From Verrucomicrobiota bacterium (lineage in GTDB: Bacteria > Verrucomicrobiota > Verrucomicrobiia > Chthoniobacterales > JAFAMB01): a stretch of 8,150 nt of DNA. Positions within the stretch are counted from its first letter, which is position 1; each line of letters opens with the position of its first letter. Shown here in pieces: positions 1 to 5,324 of the stretch. The translations under genes and the position numbers were made by a program. The notes beneath the pieces were generated by a model. It searched no databases, was not told where the DNA came from, and worked only from the letters and a program-made list of their open reading frames with translations. The stretch is from positions 1-8,150 of the forward strand of contig JAFAVN010000309.1 in assembly GCA_019242435.1 (NCBI GenBank), written 5' to 3'.

Positions 1-25
1 CCCCCTTTTGTTTATGATTGCGTCC

Positions 26-163
26 ATGAAACAGAAACACCATTTCTGGCTATTTTTTCTTGTGCTTGCCACTTTAGCGCTCAGTTCCTGCATTAACGAG
101 GAGGGGATTGCTCCTGCCACTGGTGAATTGCAAAGGCCCGGCGCCAACTCGGCGGGCTATTGA
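26..163 (+). CDS. Small lipoprotein-like ORF (45 aa)
   Basis: A short ORF predicted to make a 45-residue peptide. Seen: a Lys/His-rich N-terminus (MKQKHHFW), a hydrophobic core (about residues 7-19) and a lipobox LSSC with Cys22 as the lipidation site, leaving a mature peptide of only 24 residues starting CINEEG. This is the architecture of a type II (lipoprotein) signal peptide; Ile rather than Asp after the Cys would favour outer-membrane sorting in a Gram-negative. An in-frame ATG lies at 14, but the start at 26 gives the more typical signal peptide. There is no clear Shine-Dalgarno sequence, and the window begins just upstream, so the promoter cannot be judged. It may be a genuine small lipoprotein or the surviving 5' end of a longer gene truncated near 160, since the sequence after the stop is non-coding. 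No family was recognised. Confidence 0.4.
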   Translation: MKQKHHFWLFFLVLATLALSSCINEEGIAPATGELQRPGANSAGY

Positions 164-268
164 GGGCCGCTGGTCCTTTCGTCGCCGCACCTCCCCCGAG
201 GAATCGCACTTTGTCGTGATGGCGGGCGAGAACCGGCTCCGCAAAGCCTGGTCCGCCGCCCGCGGATT

Positions 269-290
269 GAGAAACCCGACGTGGTTTCTC
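269..290. repeat. Perfect 8-bp stem hairpin
   Basis: GAGAAACC and GGTTTCTC form a perfect 8-bp inverted repeat around a 6-base loop. The right arm is the first conserved stretch of the dispersed element that follows (it is also present, inverted, at 6891-6900), whereas the left arm is not shared by the other copy. There is no T-run after it, so it is not a classical terminator. It sits about 100 bases after the small lipoprotein-like ORF. Confidence 0.5.
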
Positions 291-505
291 GACCATGTTT
301 TAGCCGAGCCCAAGAGCGGCTCCGTAGGAGCTAAATCTTTATAGTAGCCGTAAAGTAAAAGCGATGAGCTCCGCTAGGAGCGGCATCCAAGACAATGCAC
401 CCGAAGGTTACCATCTTTCCAAACAGATACCGCTCCTACGGAGCTGGTCTTTTTTCGCGTTTGGATCTATAAAGATGTGGCTCCTCCGGAGCCTTTTTTG
501 CAACC
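283..505 (+). repeat. Dispersed palindromic element, copy 1
   Basis: A non-coding element of about 220 bp that recurs, diverged and inverted, at 6694-6900. Its core (318-493) is bounded by 27-bp terminal inverted repeats at 318-344 and 467-493 that agree at 24 of 27 positions. Each terminal repeat combines a GGCTCC..GGAGC palindrome with the string ATCTTTATAG. Two further palindromes lie inside, at 368-381 (GCTCC-GCTA-GGAGC) and 432-444 (GCTCCTACGGAGC). A T-run follows the right terminal repeat. No ORF of its own is convincing, so if mobile it would be a non-autonomous, MITE- or REP-like element. It could instead be a structured RNA. Relative to copy 2 it carries roughly 15 extra bases near 440-462. 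Confidence 0.75.
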
Positions 506-543
506 TAGTGTTCTGTCCCATAAATAACTTGGCTTTCGCCGCC

Positions 544-695
544 GGCCGGTTGGCGGTTTTAAGGCGCGAACGACGAGCGTATCTGAATTAATACGTAAGG
601 GTGAGCAACGCAGAAAAACCGCCAGCCGGCCACGGCCCGGAGGGTTGCTATGAAAATGGGCCGGCGGCCGTGTTGCTCGCCGGTTACGTATCAAT
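544..695. repeat. Nested, mutually exclusive inverted repeats
   Basis: A compact block able to form two alternative folds. In one, 587-609 pairs with 672-695 (ATACGTAA and GAGCAAC are shared) and encloses a GC-rich inner stem 627-638 / 658-670 (CGGCC..GGCCC), with loop 639-657. In the other, 544-560 pairs with 615-631 (17 bp, one wobble position), which would use up bases of the inner stem. No coding frame in the block looks real. It may be a REP/MITE-like palindrome or a structured RNA. Nothing recognisable as a gene follows within 200 bases, which argues against a riboswitch for a neighbouring gene. Confidence 0.55.
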
Positions 696-924
696 CTAGT
701 CTTCCTGCCGTTCGCCTTTAACCCCGCATCGCTTCATGGCATGATTGTGAGTACTAAATACCAACGCTGCCCAGACGTGAGGCATTTTTTCGAGCCACTG
801 CGCGGATCCAGTTCGAAAAGCGCAATCGCGGTTCCTGACGCTGGAGGATCACGTTTTCCCGATCCGTTCCCGTGTCCCGCCGCCAGGCTGTCAGGCCGGC
901 GGATCTGGACGTGGCCATTACCGC
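696..924. other. Gene-free spacer, nothing recognised
   Basis: No RNA gene or known repeat was seen here. A frame on the plus strand can be read from 741 to 932, but its composition (Pro, Arg and Ser rich, without hydrophobic periodicity) does not look like protein and it has no plausible ribosome binding site. The stretch may be decayed coding sequence. Confidence 0.4.
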
Positions 925-1032
925 CTATCTGAGGACAGCCGGCCAGACATAGCGTTCGCGCTCAATGGCGTCAATTCGTCTCATCGAAATTGGAGCCAGT
1001 TCGAGGTGCACCTGGGCGGCGCGAAAACTCAC
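925..1032 (-). CDS. Possible short ORF or 3' gene fragment (35 aa)
   Basis: A GTG-started frame whose first codon overlaps the stop of the ORF at 1029-1316 in a GTGA arrangement, as seen in translationally coupled genes. It ends with the residues IERERYVWPAVLR. The charged, amphipathic composition is protein-like but the frame is very short. It could equally be the frameshifted C-terminal end of the preceding ORF. No family was recognised. Confidence 0.2.
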   Translation of the reverse strand: MSFRAAQVHLELAPISMRRIDAIERERYVWPAVLR

Positions 1033-1316
1033 TCCACGAACCAGAATCGCCAACCGTTTATACGGCCCTCCTCCTGACCGAGTGCATCCGGTTTTGTGGT
1101 TTCTTGGACCGGGAACGCTCTTGAGTGGTGCGTCAATTCGTCCTTAAATCCAGCGAAAAACTCATCCCCGCATTTAGAGCGAATGGCTTCTAGAGCAGCC
1201 TTCCGGATCGACTGTTCCGAGATCGCCGTTGTTTCCGGTAGTTCCAGGAGGACTCTCCACGAGGGAGTGTCGAACATCGGAATTTCGGCCATTGGGTCAC
1301 AAAGGAAGTATTGCAT
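1029..1316 (-). CDS. Hypothetical protein (95 aa)
   Basis: Encodes a 95-residue soluble protein with no signal peptide or membrane segment. The middle (about residues 30-60, around EQSIRKAALEAIRSKCGDEF) reads as one or two amphipathic helices, and codon choice on this strand looks more like coding DNA than the overlapping plus-strand frame. There is no good Shine-Dalgarno sequence before the ATG at 1316. The frame is continuous with the ORF at 1329-1547, separated only by one TGA and four sense codons, so this may be the downstream part of an interrupted gene, with the ATG being an internal Met. No family recognised. Confidence 0.35.
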   Translation of the reverse strand: MQYFLCDPMAEIPMFDTPSWRVLLELPETTAISEQSIRKAALEAIRSKCGDEFFAGFKDELTHHSRAFPVQETTKPDALGQEEGRINGWRFWFVE

Positions 1317-1328
1317 AGAGCGAGTAGT

Positions 1329-1547
1329 TCAGGAGAGGAGCTTAAGGGGCTGAAGTAGTTCGACAAGCACGGCCTGGGCTGGATGCATTCCTTGGCTGGT
1401 TCCGGCCCTGGTAATAATACCCAATGCTCCAGCAGGGATCGCGTCCCGCGATCCATCTCCGGACTTCTGTGCTCTTGAACGGCCGTTCGTTCTTTCCCAA
1501 CCACCGATGCCCGATCCAGCGAATCTAATACGAACAGTAAATGGCAT
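1329..1547 (-). CDS. Hypothetical ORF (72 aa), possibly 5' part of an interrupted gene
   Basis: A 72-residue frame ending in GMHPAQAVLVELLQPLKLLS and then TGA. The C-terminal half has a convincing hydrophobic pattern; the N-terminal half (Arg, Gly, Ser rich) is weaker. It is in the same reading frame as the ORF at 1029-1316, which begins 12 bases after this stop. A longer frame in another register (1190-1666) overlaps it, so which frame is real, if any, is uncertain. No family recognised. Confidence 0.2.
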   Translation of the reverse strand: MPFTVRIRFAGSGIGGWERTNGRSRAQKSGDGSRDAIPAGALGIITRAGTSQGMHPAQAVLVELLQPLKLLS

Positions 1548-1692
1548 GAGGATAGAGCGTGGGCAGCGGGTGAAGCACGGCCGAACATCTGCAGATAAGC
1601 CTGAGAGTGACGGTGAGCTTGACTATGCCCTCGATGTAACCGAACCGTTAGCCCCAAGACGGTCAATAAGGGGAGGGGGAAACGGTAAGTCG

Positions 1693-1917
1693 ATGATCAA
1701 ATGGGAAGACCACGATCGGGCGGAGTATTATGTCGGCAAGATCGGTCAGGCAAAGTTCGAGATTAACTCGGGTGTTGGCGGGATGTTCGGAGCGACTTTT
1801 TATTTTAGCGGGGATTGTTATGCGATTCTCAGCACAGCCCGAACGGTAGCAGAAGCAAAGCGGTTCTGCGAATGGGTGGCCAGGGGATACGGGTTGGATG
1901 CAGAAAGAATAGGGTAA
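1693..1917 (+). CDS. Small hypothetical protein (74 aa)
   Basis: A 74-residue soluble protein starting MIKWEDHDRAEYYVGKIG. Seen: alternating hydrophobic residues suggesting beta strands (about residues 12-50, with a glycine-rich turn GVGGMFG), followed by a C-terminal amphipathic helix (about TVAEAKRFCEWVARGYG). No signal peptide or membrane segment. The frame is open back to an ATG at 1507, but residues upstream of 1693 are low-complexity and charged. The start at 1693 is preferred because the purine run AAGGGGAGGGGG ends 12 bases before it and can serve as a ribosome binding site. It lies 74 bases upstream of the transporter ATPase on the same strand, but nothing links it functionally to transport. 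No family was recognised. Confidence 0.5.
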   Translation: MIKWEDHDRAEYYVGKIGQAKFEINSGVGGMFGATFYFSGDCYAILSTARTVAEAKRFCEWVARGYGLDAERIG

Positions 1918-1991
1918 AATCCGCAGAATGCGAGGGATACAAAAAAACGGATCGACTTTGGCCCTGCTACCTTGTCAATTATCGTTTTTTG

Positions 1992-2810
1992 ATGCCTCCA
2001 GACCTCGTCAATTCTCCCGAAGCTCCTGTTGAAAGATCAGGGTCACCCGCGTTGCGGATGGTCAATATCGAGAAGTACTTTGGTTTGATCCGGGCGTTAA
2101 CCAACATCAACTTGGAGGTTGGTCGCAACGAAATCGTAGGGCTGATCGGCGACAACGGCGCTGGTAAATCGACCATCGTTAAGATTTTGACGGGTGTGTT
2201 TCCGCCTACCAGTGGGGAGTTACATATTGCCGGCCGCAAAGTCGACTTCCGGCGTTACAATGTCCAAAGCGCGCACGCGCACGGGATCGAAACCGTTTAC
2301 CAGGATAGGTCGCTCGGTGAAAAACAGGTTCTCTGGCGGAATTTCTTTATCGGCCGGCAGATAGTTAACGGCCTTGGTTTCATTGACGTGAAAAAGGAAA
2401 AAGCCATCGCCAGTGAAATCATGCTTAAGACCATCGGCTTCCGCGGTAAGGGGATCACGGTGGATTCTCACGTGAGCGAGCTCTCCGGCGGAGAACGCCA
2501 GGGCATTGCTATCGGCCGGGCAATGTATTTCGAGGCCGACCTCATTATCCTCGATGAACCAACGGTCGCCTTGTCACTCAAGGAAGTAGCAAAGGTGATT
2601 AACTTTGTTCACAAGATTAAGGAAGCCGGGAAAGCGAGCATTTATATTTCGCACAGTATCCCGGACGTCTATGAGGTATGTGACCGGTTCGTCGTTCTCG
2701 ACCGTGGCGAGATCGGAGCGAGTATCCCAAAGCGGGATATCAGCCTGAGAGAGTTGGACGAGTTTCTGCTCGAGTTTGCCCATGGGCGAAAGGACAAAGA
2801 GCGAGCATGA
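1992..2810 (+). CDS. CUT2-type sugar/polyol ABC transporter ATPase, single domain
   Basis: Cytoplasmic ATPase that powers import of a monosaccharide or polyol with the permease and binding protein downstream. Over 272 residues it shows one complete ABC domain: Walker A GDNGAGKST (53-61), Q-loop in TVYQD (Gln104), signature LSGGE (164-168), Walker B LIILDE (184-189) and switch His221. The string YQD after the core strand and the near-absent SALD-type D-loop (VALSLKE) fit the CUT2 (ribose/fructose/xylose) family. Most CUT2 ATPases such as RbsA are fused duplicates of about 500 residues; this is a single-domain protein of the FrcA type, presumably acting as a homodimer. The frame is open upstream to 1815, but the ATG at 1992 gives the usual short N-terminal extension; ATG 2058 is an alternative. 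No clear Shine-Dalgarno precedes either. The stop overlaps the permease start (ATGA), implying translational coupling. Confidence 0.93.
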   Translation: MPPDLVNSPEAPVERSGSPALRMVNIEKYFGLIRALTNINLEVGRNEIVGLIGDNGAGKSTIVKILTGVFPPTSGELHIAGRKVDFRRYNVQSAHAHGIETVYQDRSLGEKQVLWRNFFIGRQIVNGLGFIDVKKEKAIASEIMLKTIGFRGKGITVDSHVSELSGGERQGIAIGRAMYFEADLIILDEPTVALSLKEVAKVINFVHKIKEAGKASIYISHSIPDVYEVCDRFVVLDRGEIGASIPKRDISLRELDEFLLEFAHGRKDKERA

Positions 2811-3928
2811 ACTCGGTGCGCGCATTTTTTCGATTCTTAGGCCAGCTCGAGGGGTTTGCCATTGCCGTCGTGCTGGCAGTTCTCTACCTGGTATTGATCT
2901 TCGCCGCGCCGGCGGTTTTTACCCGTCCCTTGATCTATATCTCCTTTCTGGAGACGGTACCGCCTACGCTGATTGCGGCGTTAGGACTGACCCTGGTGAT
3001 CACCGCGGGTGAAATTGATCTGAGTTTTCCGGCCGTGGTTTCGCTATCCGGGTTTGCCTTGTCTTGGGGATGGAAAACTTTCGATCCGGCCTATGGCGCC
3101 TGGATCGGTATCGCCCTGGCTCTGGCTGCCGGCGCACTGGTTGGCTATATCAACGGCCTGATGGTAGCGCGGATGGGTGTGCCATCGATCATGGCAACGC
3201 TTGCTGCGAACTTTTTCTGGTACGGGATTTCCATCCTGCTGGCAGGCGGTCTTCAGGTCACCCTGAAAGGCAGCGAAGATAATTTTGTGCATTCCTTGTT
3301 TGTGGGTCGAGTGTTCGGGTCCGTGCCTTTGCAGGCTTTCTGGTCCTTGGCGCTAGCCATTCTGCTCTGGTTTATTCTCAACCGGCACAAATTCGGGGAG
3401 AGCATCATGTTTGTCGGCGACAATGCGAATGTCGCCCGCGTGATGGGAGTTAACGTCGAAGCCACCCGGATCCGCTTATTCGCTCTGCACGGAATGATAG
3501 CGGCTTTCTCGGGTATCATTATTACTCTGGATATTGGGGTGTTTTATCCCGACCAAGGCAATTTTCTTTTGCCGGCCATGGCATCGGTGTTTGTCGGCGG
3601 CACCTCCATCGCGGGCGGCGCCGGTTCTATCTTCGGCACATTTTTTGGCTCATACGTGATCGGTTCGCTTGCTGCCGGGGTGGTTGCTACGACAATCAGC
3701 GGTTACTGGGTCCAAGTGGTAGAAGGCGGAGTTATGGCCGCTGTCGTGGTGCTCAATGCGGCGACGGGTAAGGGAGATTTTGCGTCCTTGTTCAGCAGGT
3801 TTCGACACTGGAGTCGGAGGGAGGAGTTCAGGGGTAGAGGGGGGCAAGGAGTGCAGGAGTTCAGAAGTGCCGGAGTGCAGGAGTCAAGGAGTGATGGAGT
3901 TCAAGGAAATCGCCCGGACGAACTGTGA
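2807..3928 (+). CDS. CUT2-type sugar/polyol ABC transporter permease with repeat-derived tail
   Basis: Inner-membrane channel subunit of the importer, RbsC/BPD_transp_2 type. The 373-residue product has about 8-10 hydrophobic segments. Family hallmarks are visible: ALGLTLVITAGEIDLS (about residues 58-73), the cytoplasmic coupling stretch VGDNANVARVMGVNVEATR (about 203-221), and the glycine-rich FVGGTSIAGGAGSIFGT near 264-280. The start overlaps the ATPase stop by 4 bases. Family members usually end soon after the last helix; here residues from about 339 onward form a hydrophilic tail (GVQEF-, GVQES-, GVQGN-) that is simply the translation of an octamer DNA repeat array at 3823-3903. The tail is probably a late addition, with the original stop lost, and is unlikely to be functional. 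Family assignment is certain; the substrate is not. Confidence 0.93.
   Translation: MNSVRAFFRFLGQLEGFAIAVVLAVLYLVLIFAAPAVFTRPLIYISFLETVPPTLIAALGLTLVITAGEIDLSFPAVVSLSGFALSWGWKTFDPAYGAWIGIALALAAGALVGYINGLMVARMGVPSIMATLAANFFWYGISILLAGGLQVTLKGSEDNFVHSLFVGRVFGSVPLQAFWSLALAILLWFILNRHKFGESIMFVGDNANVARVMGVNVEATRIRLFALHGMIAAFSGIIITLDIGVFYPDQGNFLLPAMASVFVGGTSIAGGAGSIFGTFFGSYVIGSLAAGVVATTISGYWVQVVEGGVMAAVVVLNAATGKGDFASLFSRFRHWSRREEFRGRGGQGVQEFRSAGVQESRSDGVQGNRPDEL
3823..3903 (+). repeat. Octamer micro-repeat array inside the permease 3' end
   Basis: About ten consecutive 8-base units of the pattern GGAGTNCA (GGAGTTCA at 3823, 3856 and 3896; GGAGTGCA at 3848 and 3872; related units between), with one 9-base unit at 3839-3847. 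Because 8 is not a multiple of 3 the array shifts frame every unit, yet it is read through without a stop, giving the odd permease tail. A shorter inverted array lies at 4018-4049, and related octamers occur at 6460-6483 and 6546-6561. Confidence 0.8.
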
Positions 3929-4017
3929 ACCGGTGCGTAGTGGCGGAAAACGTGACCGGTAACATCCTTCCCGCCCCGCACACCCGTTTACCACACATCG
4001 TCGTTTAAATGCACGGA

Positions 4018-4049
4018 AGTTCTCTTGCACTCCTGTACTGCTGAACTCC
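4018..4049 (-). repeat. Inverted octamer micro-repeat array
   Basis: Four 8-base units that on the minus strand read GGAGTTCA, GCAGTACA, GGAGTGCA, AGAGAACT. They are complementary to the array at 3823-3903, so the transcript between permease and binding protein could fold into a long imperfect hairpin spanning the permease stop. Such a hairpin could attenuate or protect mRNA at this operon junction; that role is inference. Confidence 0.7.
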
Positions 4050-4100
4050 TTAAAAATGGCAACGTTCACGGCCTTGTGAGCAGCAACCATTCTTTAATCT

Positions 4101-4129
4101 TTGCCAAGGCGACCTTAATCGGTTAATCC
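4101..4129 (+). promoter_or_regulatory. Candidate sigma70-type promoter for the binding-protein gene
   Basis: TTGCCA (4101-4106) and TAATCC (4124-4129) are separated by 17 bases and lie 60 bases before the binding-protein ATG. The -10 is a weak match. Binding proteins are usually needed in excess over the permease, so an internal promoter in this 261-bp spacer is plausible. Confidence 0.3.
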
Positions 4130-4147
4130 TAATCCGTTTTCCCCCTC

Positions 4148-4166
4148 GATGCAGCATCGCTGCATC
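4148..4166. promoter_or_regulatory. Perfect 7-bp hairpin before the binding-protein start
   Basis: GATGCAG-CATCG-CTGCATC is a perfect 7-bp stem with a 5-base loop, ending 23 bases before the ATG at 4190. There is no T-run, so it is not a typical intrinsic terminator. It may be an operator, placed just downstream of the candidate promoter, or an mRNA leader stem-loop that stabilises the message. Function unknown. Confidence 0.45.
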
Positions 4167-4189
4167 AAGCCAAACCTTAGTCACTTATT

Positions 4190-5197
4190 ATGAAACCCAA
4201 AAAACGAGGTATGTTTAACCTTAGGGCAATGGGATTAGTTTTCGCCTTGGCCCTGATTGTGGGCGTAGTGCAGTCTGTCTACGCTGAAGGCAAAATTGTT
4301 GTCTATATGCAGATGGGCGGTGATCCGGGAATTGCCTCTGTATTAGCGCGTACCACCGGCGCAGAAGCGGCAGCGAAGGCACTGGGCATTGATCTGCATG
4401 AGCAGTACGCCAGCTGGGACACCAAAAAGATGATCGACCAGTTCAAAGAAGCAATTGCTGCTAAACCTGACGGCATCGCCATCATGGGGCATCCCGGTGA
4501 AGACGCTATGGGCCCGTTAGTGGAACAGGCTGAAGCGGCCGGCATCATTGTCACTAGCGGTAACAATCCTCTGCCCAATATCGAAGCGAAGTTTAAATCG
4601 AAAGGCTTTGGTTATGCCGGTGCTGACTTGTACAAAGGCGGCTACATGACTGGCGAGGCCATGGTTACCTACGGAAAGCTGAAAGCCGGGGATAAAGCCT
4701 TGGTGTGGGACATTTTTCATCAAGAGGGGCGCAGCCGGAGCTCTCAAGGCGTTTTTGATGCCTTGGAGAAAACGCTTGGAAAAGGCAACGTGGAGAAGCT
4801 GGATGTCACCCAAGACATCGATAGCGACGCAACCAAAGGGATACCGGTTATGACCGCTTATCTCGCCGCCCATCCCGACCTAAAGGCGATCGGGACCCAG
4901 CATGGCCAGCTCACGGCGATTCTACCGAAGATTCTGAAAGATGCCGGCAAGAAGCCGGGAGACGTGGTGGTCGGCGGTATTGACCTGGGCCCGGATGTAA
5001 TTGCCGGGATCAAATCGGGTTATATCGTGGCCAGTTTTGATCAGGTACTCTACCTGCAAGGTTGGTTTCCGGTACAACAGATCTGGCTAACGAAGAACTA
5101 TCTGATCCCGGGTTTGCACCAGGACACGGGGGTGGGGTTAGTCACACCCGCGAATGTCGAGGCGATTGCTCCATTAATCGAGAAAGGCTTCCGGTAA
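4190..5197 (+). CDS. Periplasmic sugar/polyol-binding protein of the ABC importer
   Basis: Substrate-binding protein of the RbsB-like Peripla_BP_4 class, delivering the ligand to the permease. The 335-residue precursor has a Sec signal peptide: basic MKPKKR, a hydrophobic core at about 15-27, and likely cleavage after SVYA (Ala32); it has no lipobox, so it is soluble in the periplasm. Two alpha/beta lobes are visible; typical strings are DQFKEAIAAKPDGIAIMGHP, AAGIIVTSGNN, and the hinge-proximal VVVGGIDLGPDVIAGIKSGYI. The length is normal for the family. The ATG at 4190 has no Shine-Dalgarno (CTTATT precedes it) but is the only start giving a proper signal peptide. It follows the permease by 261 bases and faces the polyol dehydrogenase, which suggests a polyol or related pentose/hexose ligand; the sequence alone does not identify it. 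Confidence 0.92.
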   Translation: MKPKKRGMFNLRAMGLVFALALIVGVVQSVYAEGKIVVYMQMGGDPGIASVLARTTGAEAAAKALGIDLHEQYASWDTKKMIDQFKEAIAAKPDGIAIMGHPGEDAMGPLVEQAEAAGIIVTSGNNPLPNIEAKFKSKGFGYAGADLYKGGYMTGEAMVTYGKLKAGDKALVWDIFHQEGRSRSSQGVFDALEKTLGKGNVEKLDVTQDIDSDATKGIPVMTAYLAAHPDLKAIGTQHGQLTAILPKILKDAGKKPGDVVVGGIDLGPDVIAGIKSGYIVASFDQVLYLQGWFPVQQIWLTKNYLIPGLHQDTGVGLVTPANVEAIAPLIEKGFR

Positions 5198-5204
5198 TTC
5201 CAGG

Positions 5205-5246
5205 GTGATCGGCGAGAGGTGAGAAGTGAAAAGTGATTGGTGGTCG
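5205..5246 (+). repeat. Heptamer repeat array, forward arm
   Basis: Six in-phase 7-base units: GTGATCG, GCGAGAG, GTGAGAA, GTGAAAA, GTGATTG, GTGGTCG, beginning 7 bases after the binding-protein stop. They match, on the opposite strand, the array at 5282-5309. They resemble the short tandemly repeated repetitive (STRR) heptamers described in other bacteria, but this assignment is by pattern only. Confidence 0.6.
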
Positions 5247-5251
5247 AGCAA

Positions 5252-5283
5252 GGCATGCCACACACCAGGCATGCCACACACCA
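5252..5283 (+). repeat. Two perfect tandem copies of a 16-bp unit
   Basis: GGCATGCCACACACCA occurs twice head to tail with no mismatch (5252-5267 and 5268-5283). It occupies the loop between the two inverted heptamer arms at the convergent gene junction. Confidence 0.85.
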
Positions 5284-5309
5284 ATCGCTAATCACCAATC
5301 ACTGCTCAC
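5282..5309 (-). repeat. Heptamer repeat array, reverse arm; possible bidirectional terminator stem
   Basis: Units CAATCGC, TAATCAC, CAATCAC, TGCTCAC are the reverse complement of the GTGATTG-type heptamers at 5205-5246. The segments 5232-5242 and 5293-5303 are perfectly complementary over 11 bp. Between two convergent genes, this could fold in either transcript and act as a shared 3' end or terminator, although there is no T-run. Confidence 0.55.
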
Positions 5310-5324
5310 GGTCCACCTTGACGG

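Noticed and set aside
283..505. Possible CRISPR array from repeated GGCTCC palindromes
   Set aside because: Palindromes are unevenly spaced, alternate in orientation and vary in sequence, without uniform repeats or spacers; no cas gene is present.
741..932. A 63-codon plus-strand frame
   Set aside because: Pro/Arg/Ser-rich composition, no ribosome binding site and no recognisable motif.
965..1143. The 12-base string CGTCAATTCGTC present twice (near 968 and 1131)
   Set aside because: Too short and isolated to call a functional repeat; nothing else around the two copies is shared.
1190..1666. A 158-codon minus-strand frame
   Set aside because: It overlaps better-looking frames in other registers and is rich in His, Ser, Arg and Pro without a protein-like pattern.
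1507..1692. N-terminal extension of the small hypothetical protein back to ATG 1507
   Set aside because: The extension is low-complexity and charged and has no ribosome binding site; ATG 1693 follows a purine run and starts the protein-like part.
1815..1991. Upstream extension of the ATPase frame
   Set aside because: It would overlap the hypothetical protein at 1693-1917, and its composition is unlike any ABC ATPase N-terminus.
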